Assembly (NCBI GenBank): GCA_033722295.1
Contig: JAWVZH010000112.1
Location: 1-10,271 of the forward strand
Source: JAWVZH01 sp033722295
Lineage (GTDB): Bacteria; Bacteroidota; Bacteroidia; Chitinophagales; Saprospiraceae
Length of the DNA: 10,271 nt
Direction: 5' to 3'
Positions 1 to 7,412 of this stretch are shown here, piece by piece; within the stretch, counting starts at the first letter, position 1, and the number at the start of each line of letters is the position of its first letter. Under the pieces are notes generated by a model. The model was not told the origin of the DNA and made no database searches. It saw only the letters and a list, made by a program, of their open reading frames with translations. The position numbers and the translations under genes are program-made.

Positions 1-388
1 GGGTGGCGATGATAATGTGTTGAGGTTTTTTCAGTGCTTTCATTTGAGCCGTAATGGACGCTCCGCCGTAGACCGCGAGGACATTGACCTTGTTCATGTA
101 TTTACTAAAAAGGGCGAGTTGTTCGGCGATCTGCTGGCCCAGTTCGCGGGTAGGTGCGAGGATGAGGGCCTGGGTAAATCCGAGGTCGGGATCGATGTGT
201 TCGAGGAGAGGCAGACCGAAGGCAGCGGTTTTGCCTGTACCTGTCTGAGCCAGGCCGATAAAGTCGCGGTCATCGCTGAGCAGCATGGGAATGGCTTGAC
301 GCTGGATGTCGGTCGGGGATTCGAATCCAAGATCTTCTACGGCTTTCACTATTTGGTCGGAAAGCCCCAATTTTTGAAATGGTTTCAA
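1..388 (-). CDS. DEAD-box RNA helicase, N-terminal part (runs off left edge)
   Basis: ATP-dependent RNA helicase of the DEAD-box superfamily 2 (RhlE-like), expected to remodel RNA duplexes in the cytoplasm. About 129 residues are present. Translating the minus strand shows the Q motif (F4, then PTDIQRQAIP around 25-34), Walker A/motif I AQTGTGKT at 47-54, motif Ia PTREL at 79-83 and the GG motif at 108-109. The frame leaves the window at the AT(P) of motif Ib, so DEAD, SAT and the whole second RecA domain lie off the left edge. No ATG or GTG exists in frame between the upstream stop (467-469) and the Q motif. The start is therefore a TTG; I chose the one at 388, which gives the usual short leader before the Q motif, with TTGs at 415 and 466 as alternatives. 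RhlE versus another DEAD-box subfamily cannot be settled from this part. Confidence 0.93.
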   Translation of the reverse strand, partial: MKPFQKLGLSDQIVKAVEDLGFESPTDIQRQAIPMLLSDDRDFIGLAQTGTGKTAAFGLPLLEHIDPDLGFTQALILAPTRELGQQIAEQLALFSKYMNKVNVLAVYGGASITAQMKALKKPQHIIIAT

Positions 389-453
389 AGAACAATTTTT
401 TAAATGAGCCGGCAAAGGTCGACTAAATTGATGACTTGACCCTGAAATATTCG

Positions 454-487
454 CCTGACATTTCAACTAATTAGTTGAAATGTCAGG
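454..487. repeat. 34-bp perfect palindrome upstream of the helicase
   Basis: The left half CCTGACATTTCAACTAA is followed at once by its exact reverse complement TTAGTTGAAATGTCAGG, with no spacer and the centre between 470 and 471. It begins 66 bp upstream of the proposed helicase TTG start. No T-tract follows on either strand and the perfect hairpin would have no loop, so a terminator is unlikely. A two-fold symmetric protein-binding site, such as a MarR-type dimer operator, or a cruciform-forming element is more plausible. A smaller palindrome, TGTAC-G-GTACA, lies just beyond it at 492-502. Confidence 0.75.
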
Positions 488-491
488 AAAC

Positions 492-502
492 TGTACGGTA
501 CA
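492..502. repeat. 11-bp palindrome next to the 34-bp palindrome
   Basis: TGTAC and GTACA flank a single central G. The site lies 4 bp beyond the end of the long palindrome, on the side away from the helicase. It may be a second half of a composite regulatory site, or chance. Nothing else in the sequence supports a function. Confidence 0.35.
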
Positions 503-749
503 ATGTGCCCTACCTTGTCTTCACCTTGAATTTGTCATTGGTGATCAATTTCTGATCTGAGTGGTTGTCAAGGTTTTTATCACTGCTTCAATCGTTCACT
601 GGCATTCGTTTTCTGTCAAATACTCCACCAACACAAATACGCGTCTATCGTGTGGAACGACCGTAGAGACCTTGCCCTATGTGAAGTATGAAATATGTTA
701 TTTGGAATGACAAAGGAAAGTTCATAAAGCGAATATTTATCAGGGGATT

Positions 750-769
750 GTTAAAATGACCCCCGGGGT
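750..769 (+). repeat. 20-bp direct repeat, copy 1
   Basis: The sequence GTTAAAATGACCCCCGGGGT occurs exactly here and again at 896-915 in the same orientation. Its right half, ACCCC-C-GGGGT, is itself palindromic. The identity stops at the edges of the 20-mer, apart from a loosely similar CTATAG a few bases downstream. Repeated AT-then-GACCCC motifs are reminiscent of the multiple transposase-binding repeats at the ends of IS21-family elements, but no transposase is present in the window. Confidence 0.7.
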
Positions 770-895
770 TGTAATTCTATAGGACATGCATCCTTCTCAG
801 CCTTATACTCCATAAGTTCAACTGAATCAATCACTTATGATAAGATTTTGATTAGAATTGGGGTTGCAATATGACGGCTAAAATGTTAAGAAAGC

Positions 896-915
896 GTTAA
901 AATGACCCCCGGGGT
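896..915 (+). repeat. 20-bp direct repeat, copy 2
   Basis: Exact second copy of the 20-mer at 750-769, 146 bp downstream in the same orientation. Here the palindromic part is one base pair longer on each side (G-ACCCC-C-GGGGT-C). It lies 76 bp beyond the stop codon of the minus-strand gene that ends at 991. Confidence 0.7.
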
Positions 916-990
916 CGCCTATAGTGGTCTTTCTTATACCATCGTCAATATTTCCCTTAGACTATCATGAACAACCATGAAAACTTGAGT

Positions 991-1530
991 CTAATGGGTA
1001 TGAAACCCTATGCCAAGGCCAACTGAGAAGGTGTTGTATGCCTCCTTACGAAAGTCATAAAAAACGATGGGTGACAGATCAAAATGTGCGTGTACAGGGA
1101 TCTCGTATTCCATACCTATCCTCAGGACCAGGTAGTTCTCCGATGGTTCAAATTCCATTCCTGGCCCGCCAAAAAGGACCAGATCTTTGTAAGGTTTCCA
1201 CAATACGTCAAGCGTGGCTAAAACAGGAAACTCTCTTTCTATGGTAACTTCATCATCAGTGACGATCTCGAATTGCAGGAGTTCCAGATCATTATGTAGC
1301 CCTATGCCAACTGACCGACCGAGCCAATATTCAATATCAAGACCGAAGGATGGCAGAACCAGAATGCTCTTGCCTTCAACCGTTGATTCTGGAAGATAGG
1401 TGTGAGACAGGTTGACAGAAAAACGGAAATGTTGATATTGTTCTTTATGAACAGCCGCGTGATCGCTGTGCTGAGAGAATAATGAAAAAGCGCTCAACAG
1501 GAAAATGACTCCAATACCTTGACTTTTCAT
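991..1530 (-). CDS. Small exported protein, probable outer-membrane beta-barrel, unknown role
   Basis: A protein of 179 residues that I cannot assign to a named family. The ATG at 1530 is preferred over upstream in-frame starts because it is followed directly by a signal-peptide-like stretch: MKSQ, a hydrophobic run GIGVIFLLSAFSLFS, then a polar segment with several His residues. The mature part alternates hydrophobic and polar residues in short strands (for example SFGLDIEYW, SVGIGLHNDLELLQF, YLVLRIGMEYEI) and ends in FSVGLGIGFHTH. This is the pattern of a small 8-strand-type barrel or a porin-family protein of Bacteroidota. Histidines occur near the mature N-terminus and at the very C-terminus, but no known metal-binding motif is visible. 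It is a single gene, divergent from the glycosyltransferase, with a 16-bp palindrome about 34 bp upstream. Coding is well supported; the barrel assignment is inference. Confidence 0.75.
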   Translation of the reverse strand: MKSQGIGVIFLLSAFSLFSQHSDHAAVHKEQYQHFRFSVNLSHTYLPESTVEGKSILVLPSFGLDIEYWLGRSVGIGLHNDLELLQFEIVTDDEVTIEREFPVLATLDVLWKPYKDLVLFGGPGMEFEPSENYLVLRIGMEYEIPVHAHFDLSPIVFYDFRKEAYNTFSVGLGIGFHTH

Positions 1531-1563
1531 TCCTACAAAGTCAATATCAAAATTGAAAATGAC

Positions 1564-1579
1564 GGTGATCCAGATCACC
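1564..1579. promoter_or_regulatory. 16-bp inverted repeat upstream of the exported-protein gene
   Basis: GGTGATC and GATCACC flank a CA spacer, giving perfect 7-bp arms. It sits 34-49 bp upstream of the ATG at 1530, in the region between two divergent genes, where a promoter or operator is expected. An operator for a dimeric regulator is the simplest reading; no regulator gene is nearby to pair it with. The central GATCCAGATC occurs again as its reverse complement inside another short palindrome at 10073-10088, which may be coincidence. Confidence 0.4.
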
Positions 1580-1781
1580 TATTGTGATGATATTTGTTGA
1601 GAGATCACGATTTAAAGACGATCTTTCAATTATATCTATTTCAAAAACCCAAAAGACGAGGAGGGGCATATTCACATGCGGCATGCGAGAATCATGTAAT
1701 GATGCCAATTGCCTTAAAACTATATGAAACCAATAATGTGTAGATTTATTGGCAGGTTAAATAGTGTTTATATCAACTGGC

Positions 1782-3401
1782 ATGAAGAGAATAAAAGAAC
1801 TTACCGATGGGCGAATGCTACCACAGATACTGATCTTCATTCTGTTCTTGCTGCTGATCATCATAATAAGGGTCAACTTCCTGGACCTGCCGCTTGACAG
1901 AGATGAAGGGACCTATGCCTATTTCGGTCATCAGATATGGAAAGGAGCGGTTCCATTTACAGATCTGATCGACAATAAACCCTCAGGACTATTTTTTTCC
2001 TATGCTCTGATCGATATTTTAATTCCCAACACTAAGTCAGGGCTCCACATGGCACTTCTCATCATCCAGCTATTGACCGGAAGCCTCATTTTTGAGATAG
2101 TGAGAAGATCATCGACTACTCCGTCTGCGATCTGTGCCGCAATGGCTTTTTTCTTGATCAGTCTCAATCCTTTTTCCCGAGGATTTGCAATGATCTCTGA
2201 GCATATCATCATTCTGTTTCATTGTCTGTCACTATGGTTGATAATAAGAGGTCATCAACGTCAGACCATATTGCCTTTCTTGTTATCCGGAGCTCTTGCG
2301 GCCTGGTGCCTATTGATAAAACAGAGTGCCCTGCTGATCTCAATAAGTCTTCTTTTGCCCGTTTTAATTCCATCTGTTTTTATAAGGCCGAACAGAAGTG
2401 AAAGTAATAATGGAAAGAACCTTGGGGCTTTTCTGGTGGGCGGAACGGCCATAATTCTACTGTTGCTCGCCTATCACATGATCAATGATAACCTGGATGA
2501 TATGTGGTATTGGTTATATAAATATAACCGTGATAATTTTTTGTCCCGGATTTCGAATGAAGATGCGTGGAAGTATTTTAATGTCTATCTCAGAACTGTT
2601 GTTGGACCGTACTGGCTCATTTGGATCATAGCTTTGCTGGGTATCATTGTAGGTTTCTTCAGCAAAAAAATAACCAGATCGGCCTACCTGGTGATCGCCT
2701 TGATTTTATCCTTTGTTATGATCGGGCTGGGTAAAAGGTTTTACGGGCATTATTGGATTGTAGCTTTCCCATACGTTGCGATGTCATTCGGATGGACCAT
2801 TAATTACCTTGTGAAGTTGATCCCTGATAAAAGGAAATGGGTTCCAACATTGTCCGTTTTCGTCACAGCGGTTGCCTTTATGGCTGTCTTATTTACTTCA
2901 GATAACAAATTCTTTTCACCACGAAAGGATCATATCGTACAAAAGGTTTACGGATCCAATCCGTTCATTCAGATTGACTATCTCATCGATCATCTGTCGA
3001 GGGTAATGAAGCCCGATGAGACCGTATTTGTTATGGGTAGCGAGCCACAGGTTTATTATCTGCTGGACCGATCATTGAAGTCTCCACATATTAACACAGG
3101 GTACTTGTTCAAGGATCATTCGAGACTGGATCCAATGATCAATGATTATCAACAACTATTGTCAGAACGAAACTTTGATTACTTGATCTTTGTCAACCAC
3201 CCTTTTTCCTGGGGCATTAGCGCGGGCAGCGACATCAGTATGTATCAATGGGCATGGAAATATTCCACCCGCAATTATACGTCGCAATTGTTACTGGAAA
3301 TAGAATTGGGTAAATCTACAAATGTGGTGAGTGGTGAAAAGCTCAGGAATTATCAGCCACGTACCGAATACTACGTGAAGTTGATGAAGAGAAGAGATTA
3401 G
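1782..3401 (+). CDS. Family 39/ArnT-like GT-C membrane glycosyltransferase
   Basis: A polytopic inner-membrane protein of 539 residues, expected to transfer a sugar from a polyprenyl-phosphate donor to a lipid, glycan or protein acceptor on the periplasmic side. After a short basic N-terminus comes the first membrane segment (about 14-30). The first periplasmic loop follows, with the acidic catalytic motif DRDEGTYAYFGHQIWKG (D41, E42) and then DNKPSG (64-69), which resembles the D-x-KPPG motif of family 39 enzymes. A series of hydrophobic segments extends to about residue 375. The rest is a soluble, probably periplasmic, domain ending in basic residues. The ATG at 1782 is preferred to the GTG at 1764 because it starts the usual basic leader just before the membrane segment. 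It appears to stand alone: the next gene begins 134 bp downstream. The acceptor and donor cannot be told from sequence. Confidence 0.85.
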   Translation: MKRIKELTDGRMLPQILIFILFLLLIIIIRVNFLDLPLDRDEGTYAYFGHQIWKGAVPFTDLIDNKPSGLFFSYALIDILIPNTKSGLHMALLIIQLLTGSLIFEIVRRSSTTPSAICAAMAFFLISLNPFSRGFAMISEHIIILFHCLSLWLIIRGHQRQTILPFLLSGALAAWCLLIKQSALLISISLLLPVLIPSVFIRPNRSESNNGKNLGAFLVGGTAIILLLLAYHMINDNLDDMWYWLYKYNRDNFLSRISNEDAWKYFNVYLRTVVGPYWLIWIIALLGIIVGFFSKKITRSAYLVIALILSFVMIGLGKRFYGHYWIVAFPYVAMSFGWTINYLVKLIPDKRKWVPTLSVFVTAVAFMAVLFTSDNKFFSPRKDHIVQKVYGSNPFIQIDYLIDHLSRVMKPDETVFVMGSEPQVYYLLDRSLKSPHINTGYLFKDHSRLDPMINDYQQLLSERNFDYLIFVNHPFSWGISAGSDISMYQWAWKYSTRNYTSQLLLEIELGKSTNVVSGEKLRNYQPRTEYYVKLMKRRD

Positions 3402-3535
3402 ATTTCAAATTGCTCGCGCGAACTTTTATGTTCAGCTACCGATCTGTAGTTGATTTCTGATGTAGTAGGGATATTTAATCAGAAAATTCTTATAATTAGA
3501 TATCATCTTGATCAACCACGGATAAATTTTACAGG

Positions 3536-4138
3536 ATGGGTCCACGCGAAGATAAAATTAACAATATCGGTCGTCGTTTTTTCCTAAAAGCTTCTTCGGC
3601 AGCGACTGCGCTGGCATTTATACCGAGGTCGGTAAAGGCGTTTTACATCGATGTAAAAACTCGGATCTTAGGCAGAAAGAAGGTGCTGCCGACATCTTTT
3701 ATTGTCAACGGAAGGAATTACGATCTGGAAGTAGACAGCCGCAGTACATTACTTGACATCCTCCGAGAACAACTCGGCCTGACGGGCACCAAAAAGGGTT
3801 GCGATCATGGACAATGCGGGGCCTGTACTGTACATGTGGATGGCCGGAGGGTCTTGAGTTGTCTAACCCTTGCTCTTATGGCGAAAGGGAAAGAAGTGAC
3901 CACTATCGAAGGCCTGGCCGAAGGTGAGGAATTACACCCCATGCAGCAAGCATTTCTTGAAAATGATGGTTTCCAGTGCGGCTACTGCACTCCGGGACAG
4001 ATCATGTCAGCAGTTGCTTGTGTAAATGAAGGACATACGGGTTCGACAGAAGAGATAAAGACCTACATGAGCGGCAATCTCTGCCGATGTGGTGCTTACA
4101 ATGGGATTACGAAAGCCATTCAAAAAGTTGCACAATGA
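3536..4138 (+). CDS. paoA: Periplasmic aldehyde oxidoreductase, [2Fe-2S] subunit with Tat signal
   Basis: Small iron-sulfur subunit of a xanthine oxidase-family molybdenum hydroxylase; it carries electrons between the Mo centre and FAD. The 200-residue protein begins with a twin-arginine signal (RRFFLK at 13-18, hydrophobic stretch to about 29, possible cleavage near residues 31-36). It then has a plant-type ferredoxin domain with C89, C94, C97 and C109 (GCDHGQCGACTVHVDG), and a helical domain binding the second cluster through C148, C151, C183 and C185 (CGYCTPGQ and CRCGAYNG). The Tat signal separates it from cytosolic xanthine dehydrogenases and matches PaoA (YagT); the E. coli protein is slightly longer, about 229 residues. 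It is the first gene of the operon and overlaps the next by ATGA. The substrate is inferred from family similarity, so a different aldehyde- or heterocycle-oxidising enzyme remains possible. Confidence 0.92.
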   Translation: MGPREDKINNIGRRFFLKASSAATALAFIPRSVKAFYIDVKTRILGRKKVLPTSFIVNGRNYDLEVDSRSTLLDILREQLGLTGTKKGCDHGQCGACTVHVDGRRVLSCLTLALMAKGKEVTTIEGLAEGEELHPMQQAFLENDGFQCGYCTPGQIMSAVACVNEGHTGSTEEIKTYMSGNLCRCGAYNGITKAIQKVAQ

Positions 4139-5124
4139 AACCATTTGACTACCATATAGCATCATCTTTGGAGTCTGCGCTGTCTCTTCGAAATGAATCT
4201 GCGAGTTATATTGCCGGTGGTACCAACGAGGTAGACCTGATGAAAAAACATATTCATCAGCCTGATGCACTTGTGGACGTGAATGGAGTGCTTTCAGCAG
4301 AGATCAGACCGGATAATAATGGGATAGAGATCGGTGCTGTGGTGAAGAACAGTATTCTTGCCGAAGACAGAGAGATAGCGGAAAAATACCCGCTGATCTC
4401 AGAGGCCATATTGGCCGGAGCATCACCCCAGATAAGGAACATGGCTACTACGGCGGGAAATCTGATGCAAAGAACAAGGTGTCCCTATTTTTATGATACG
4501 GCTTTGCCGTGCAACAAGCGGAGTCCGGGAAGCGGTTGTGGCGCTGCTAAGGGAGACAACAGTCACGCGGCGATAATAGGTGCCTCGTCAGAATGTGTGG
4601 CAGTTCATCCTTCTGACCTCTGCGTGGCACTTGTTGCGCTTGATGCTGAAGTGAGGATCACAGAGAAAGATGGTTCGGAGAAGAGCATTCCTTTTACTGA
4701 CTTTCATCGACTTCCGGGCGCAAGGCCACAACTGGACACCAACCTGCCGGAGGGATCATTGATCACCTCGGTCTATGTTCCCGGTAATGAATTTTATGAA
4801 CACTATGCCTATCTCAAGATCCGGGAAAGGAGTGAATATGCATTTGCGCTTGTGTCGGTTGCTGCGGCCCTGGTACTGGACGAGAATAATATTATCAAAA
4901 ATGCCCGGCTCGCCTCGGGTGGAGTAGCACATAAGCCGTGGCGGTGGGAGGAAGCTGAAGCCTTCCTGACTGACCGTAAGGCATCAAGATCAAATTTTGA
5001 AGAGGCGGCTGAGATCTGTGTCGATCAGACAGAGCCTATGGAACACAATGCCTACAAGGTCACGCTGTTACGCGGAGCTATCGAAACAGCATTGGTCCAT
5101 TGTATGGATTTTAAAAAAGGATAA
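4135..5124 (+). CDS. paoB: Periplasmic aldehyde oxidoreductase, FAD subunit with Fe-S insertion
   Basis: FAD-binding subunit of the molybdenum hydroxylase (CO dehydrogenase medium-chain/XDH FAD family), 329 residues. The FAD-binding segments are IAGGTNEVDLMK (26-37) and the stretch ASPQIRNMATTAGNLMQ (96-112). Immediately after it comes a cysteine-rich insertion, C116, C126, C135 and C154, in the context RTRCPYFYD, PCNKRSPGSGC and GASSEC. This is the insertion known from PaoB (YagS) to bind an extra [4Fe-4S] cluster, absent from ordinary xanthine dehydrogenase FAD subunits. The start is the ATG at 4135, overlapping the paoA stop by four bases, which implies translational coupling; a longer frame from 4087 would run through paoA. 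There is no signal peptide, so export must occur as a complex carried by PaoA. Physiological electron acceptor unknown. Confidence 0.92.
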   Translation: MKPFDYHIASSLESALSLRNESASYIAGGTNEVDLMKKHIHQPDALVDVNGVLSAEIRPDNNGIEIGAVVKNSILAEDREIAEKYPLISEAILAGASPQIRNMATTAGNLMQRTRCPYFYDTALPCNKRSPGSGCGAAKGDNSHAAIIGASSECVAVHPSDLCVALVALDAEVRITEKDGSEKSIPFTDFHRLPGARPQLDTNLPEGSLITSVYVPGNEFYEHYAYLKIRERSEYAFALVSVAAALVLDENNIIKNARLASGGVAHKPWRWEEAEAFLTDRKASRSNFEEAAEICVDQTEPMEHNAYKVTLLRGAIETALVHCMDFKKG

Positions 5125-5126
5125 AT

Positions 5127-7316
5127 ATGGATCCGAGCACAAAAGAGAAGAGAAAAGGCAGGATCGAGGGCATCCACAAGGTGACCGGAAAGGCAAAGTA
5201 TTCTGCAGAATATGAACTACCAAATATGGCCTATGGCGTATTTGTGACCAGCACAATTGCAGCAGGAAGGATCCTTAAACTACACGTGGAGGATGCCCAT
5301 GGAGCCAGCGGAGTGATAGATATTCTCTCCCATGAGAATAATCTTCCAATTCCTGCCCTGGTCAATAGGAAAATGGATAATAATCAATACGGACTTCCTG
5401 TGTTGCACACGGATAAGGTTTACTATAATGGACAACCCATTGCCCTTGTCCTTGCTGAATCTTTGGAAGAGGCCATATATGCGGCCTCTCTTGTGTCTGT
5501 AGATTATGAGGAGGAGGACTTCACTATAAACTTTGAAGATCATTACAAAAACGTGCCACTCAGAGAAACAGGGAGAGAAAGAGGAACCTTGTCTGACTGG
5601 CAGGATGCGCCGGCAGTGATCGATGCCGAGTACACCATAGATATGGAAGTTCATAATCCCATGGAACCACATGCTACAATTGCGGATTGGTCAGAGGATG
5701 GTCATCTGACCCTATATGACAAGAGTCAGAATGTCAACGGCGTGAAGAACAAAATGGCATACCTCATGGATATGCCAGGCGAAAAGATCAGAGTGGTCAG
5801 TGAATTTGTAGGGGGTGGCTTTGGATCAGGGCTGCGGGTCTGGTATAATACGGTGGCAGCGACTATGGCGTCGAAGATGCTTATGCGTCCGGTAAAAGTA
5901 GTGTTGACCAGACCCCAGATGTTTTCCATGGTTGGTCATCGACCTCGTTCCTGGCAAAGGGTTAGAATTGGCGCCAACTCTGACGGCAGATTACTTGGTG
6001 TTCTGCACCAGGGTAGAAATGCAACTTCGGTATTCAGAGATCACACAGATAATATCACTGGCATATCAAGAAAAGTCTATGCTTTTGAAAATGTGCGGAC
6101 TGAAATGGCTCTGGTACCGTTGAACATTCCAAGGCCCACCTGGATGCGCGGACCCGGTGATTCTACAGGTAGCTTTGGCGTTGAGTCGGCGATCGATGAA
6201 TTGTGCTATCTTATTGATGCGGACCCGGTCGATGTAAGATTAAAGAACATAGCTCCCTACCAGATGGAAACCGGAAATCCATGGTCTTCACACTATCTGG
6301 ATGAATGTATCAATCGGGGCGCGGAGATGATAGGTTGGAAAGATAGACCAAGAACACCGGGACAGTTAGTCGAAGGAGAATGGAAGATAGGATATGGCTT
6401 GGCTCTGGGCCTTTGGAATGCTTACAGAACTAAGGCCGGAGCAGAAATAGAAATGTTGCCCAATGGAAACATAACCGTTCGTACAGCTATGACAGATATC
6501 GGAACGGGGACCGGACAGGGCATGTGGAACGTGGCGCATGAGTGGACCGGAATACCCAGAGAGAAGATAAAGATCGAACTCGGCGACTCCAAATTTCCCT
6601 ATGCGCCAAGTCAGGGAGGAAGTAAAGGCATGGCATCTATAAGTGGTGCTGTTGTAGCGGCAAGTCGTTCACTCAAGCTGAAGCTGGCTCGATATGCCTG
6701 GGGTGAGGAAAGGCAGATCAATGATGATCTGGTAGACCGGATAGTTCTTAATGGCGAAGGAATTTCATGGAAGGATGACAAAAACTCCTTTGTCTCCTTC
6801 GAAGAACTTTTTGAAAGAGAAGGGTTGGAATCAGTTTCTGTTACAGAAATGGCTGGTCCAGGAGATGAACGGAAAAAATATGGCTTTGTCTCTTCAGCCG
6901 CACATTTTTATAAGGTACGAGTGCATGAAACGACGGGAAGGGTAAGAGTGGACAGAATGGTTATTGTGGCAGATGCAGGAACCATAATAAATAAAATGGC
7001 CGCCGCCAATCAGATCATTGGCGCAGGGGTCGGTGGCATCGGTATGGCTTTGTTGGAAGAACAGGGCTTTGATCCTCAAACCGGACGTATGCTCGGTAAT
7101 GATTTTGCTGGATATCACGTCCCTGTCAATGCGGATGCACCAATAATTGAAGTATCCTTTATCAATAAACCCGATCCCCATATTAATCCAAGTGGGGCCA
7201 AGGGGCTCGGAGAGCTGGGCTTGATTGGCTCGGCTGCAGCCATCACCAACGCCATCTATAATGCCACAGGGAAGAGGGTTCGCAAGCTTCCGGTGACACC
7301 CGATAAGTTGGTTTGA
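5127..7316 (+). CDS. paoC: Periplasmic aldehyde oxidoreductase, molybdenum cofactor subunit
   Basis: Large catalytic subunit of the xanthine oxidase family, 729 residues and close to E. coli PaoC (YagR, about 732). It binds the Mo-pterin cofactor and hydroxylates the substrate, probably aldehydes to carboxylic acids. The N-terminal a/b hammerhead domain opens with GIHKVTGKAKYSAEYELPNMAYG. The cofactor-binding loop GGGFGSG is at 229-235, and a second conserved loop, WMRGPGDSTGSFGVESAIDE, follows in the middle of the protein. GTGTGQGMWN and SQGGSKGMASISGA precede the C-terminal GAKGLGELGL, whose E696 matches the catalytic glutamate of the family. It starts 2 bp after the paoB stop and has no export signal, as expected for co-export with PaoA. 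No xdhC/paoD-type maturation chaperone follows; such a gene would have to be elsewhere. The substrate is inferred, not shown. Confidence 0.93.
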   Translation: MDPSTKEKRKGRIEGIHKVTGKAKYSAEYELPNMAYGVFVTSTIAAGRILKLHVEDAHGASGVIDILSHENNLPIPALVNRKMDNNQYGLPVLHTDKVYYNGQPIALVLAESLEEAIYAASLVSVDYEEEDFTINFEDHYKNVPLRETGRERGTLSDWQDAPAVIDAEYTIDMEVHNPMEPHATIADWSEDGHLTLYDKSQNVNGVKNKMAYLMDMPGEKIRVVSEFVGGGFGSGLRVWYNTVAATMASKMLMRPVKVVLTRPQMFSMVGHRPRSWQRVRIGANSDGRLLGVLHQGRNATSVFRDHTDNITGISRKVYAFENVRTEMALVPLNIPRPTWMRGPGDSTGSFGVESAIDELCYLIDADPVDVRLKNIAPYQMETGNPWSSHYLDECINRGAEMIGWKDRPRTPGQLVEGEWKIGYGLALGLWNAYRTKAGAEIEMLPNGNITVRTAMTDIGTGTGQGMWNVAHEWTGIPREKIKIELGDSKFPYAPSQGGSKGMASISGAVVAASRSLKLKLARYAWGEERQINDDLVDRIVLNGEGISWKDDKNSFVSFEELFEREGLESVSVTEMAGPGDERKKYGFVSSAAHFYKVRVHETTGRVRVDRMVIVADAGTIINKMAAANQIIGAGVGGIGMALLEEQGFDPQTGRMLGNDFAGYHVPVNADAPIIEVSFINKPDPHINPSGAKGLGELGLIGSAAAITNAIYNATGKRVRKLPVTPDKLV

Positions 7317-7386
7317 ATAAAACGACTGTTGAAGCCTGAGTCCTGATAAGCCGTTATTTCGGGATGGAAAGACGGGGCATTGTCTT

Positions 7387-7394
7387 TACTTTTG
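7387..7394 (+). promoter_or_regulatory. Candidate Bacteroidota -7 box upstream of the phosphatase
   Basis: TACTTTTG matches the TAnnTTTG -7 consensus of Bacteroidota housekeeping promoters exactly. It lies 18 bp upstream of the ATG at 7413, which would leave a leader of only about a dozen bases. No good TTG -33 element is found at the expected distance (about 7363-7368 reads GATGGA), so this is only a candidate. If real, it would let the phosphatase be expressed separately from the pao operon. Confidence 0.3.
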
Positions 7395-7412
7395 AACTCA
7401 CAATTCTAACAA

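Larger units (their letters stand above)
389..990. other. 600-bp region with no convincing gene
   Basis: I see no ORF of convincing length or composition on either strand between the helicase start and the stop of the small exported-protein gene. The stretch contains a 34-bp perfect palindrome, a small second palindrome next to it, and two identical 20-bp direct repeats about 146 bp apart. A 23-codon ATG frame at 688-759 ends inside the first repeat, but nothing supports it as a gene. The helicase promoter should lie in the left part, but I could not place a clear -33/-7 pair. The right half may be the debris of a mobile element; this is inference from the repeats alone. Confidence 0.6.

Noticed and set aside
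17..403. 128-codon plus-strand ORF opposite the helicase
   Set aside because: It is the antisense shadow of the DEAD-box frame, whose motifs (AQTGTGKT, PTREL) are unmistakable.
688..759. 23-codon ATG frame (MKYVIWNDKGKFIKRI...) ending inside the first 20-bp repeat
   Set aside because: Too short, no recognisable motif and no conserved context; open frames of this size are common by chance in AT-rich DNA.
1038..1399. Plus-strand ORFs inside the exported-protein gene
   Set aside because: They lie antisense to a frame with a signal peptide and barrel-like strands, and show no protein-like features of their own.
4087..4134. Longer start for the FAD subunit
   Set aside because: The added residues are just the out-of-frame paoA 3' end; the ATG at 4135 gives the normal family N-terminus and a typical ATGA overlap.
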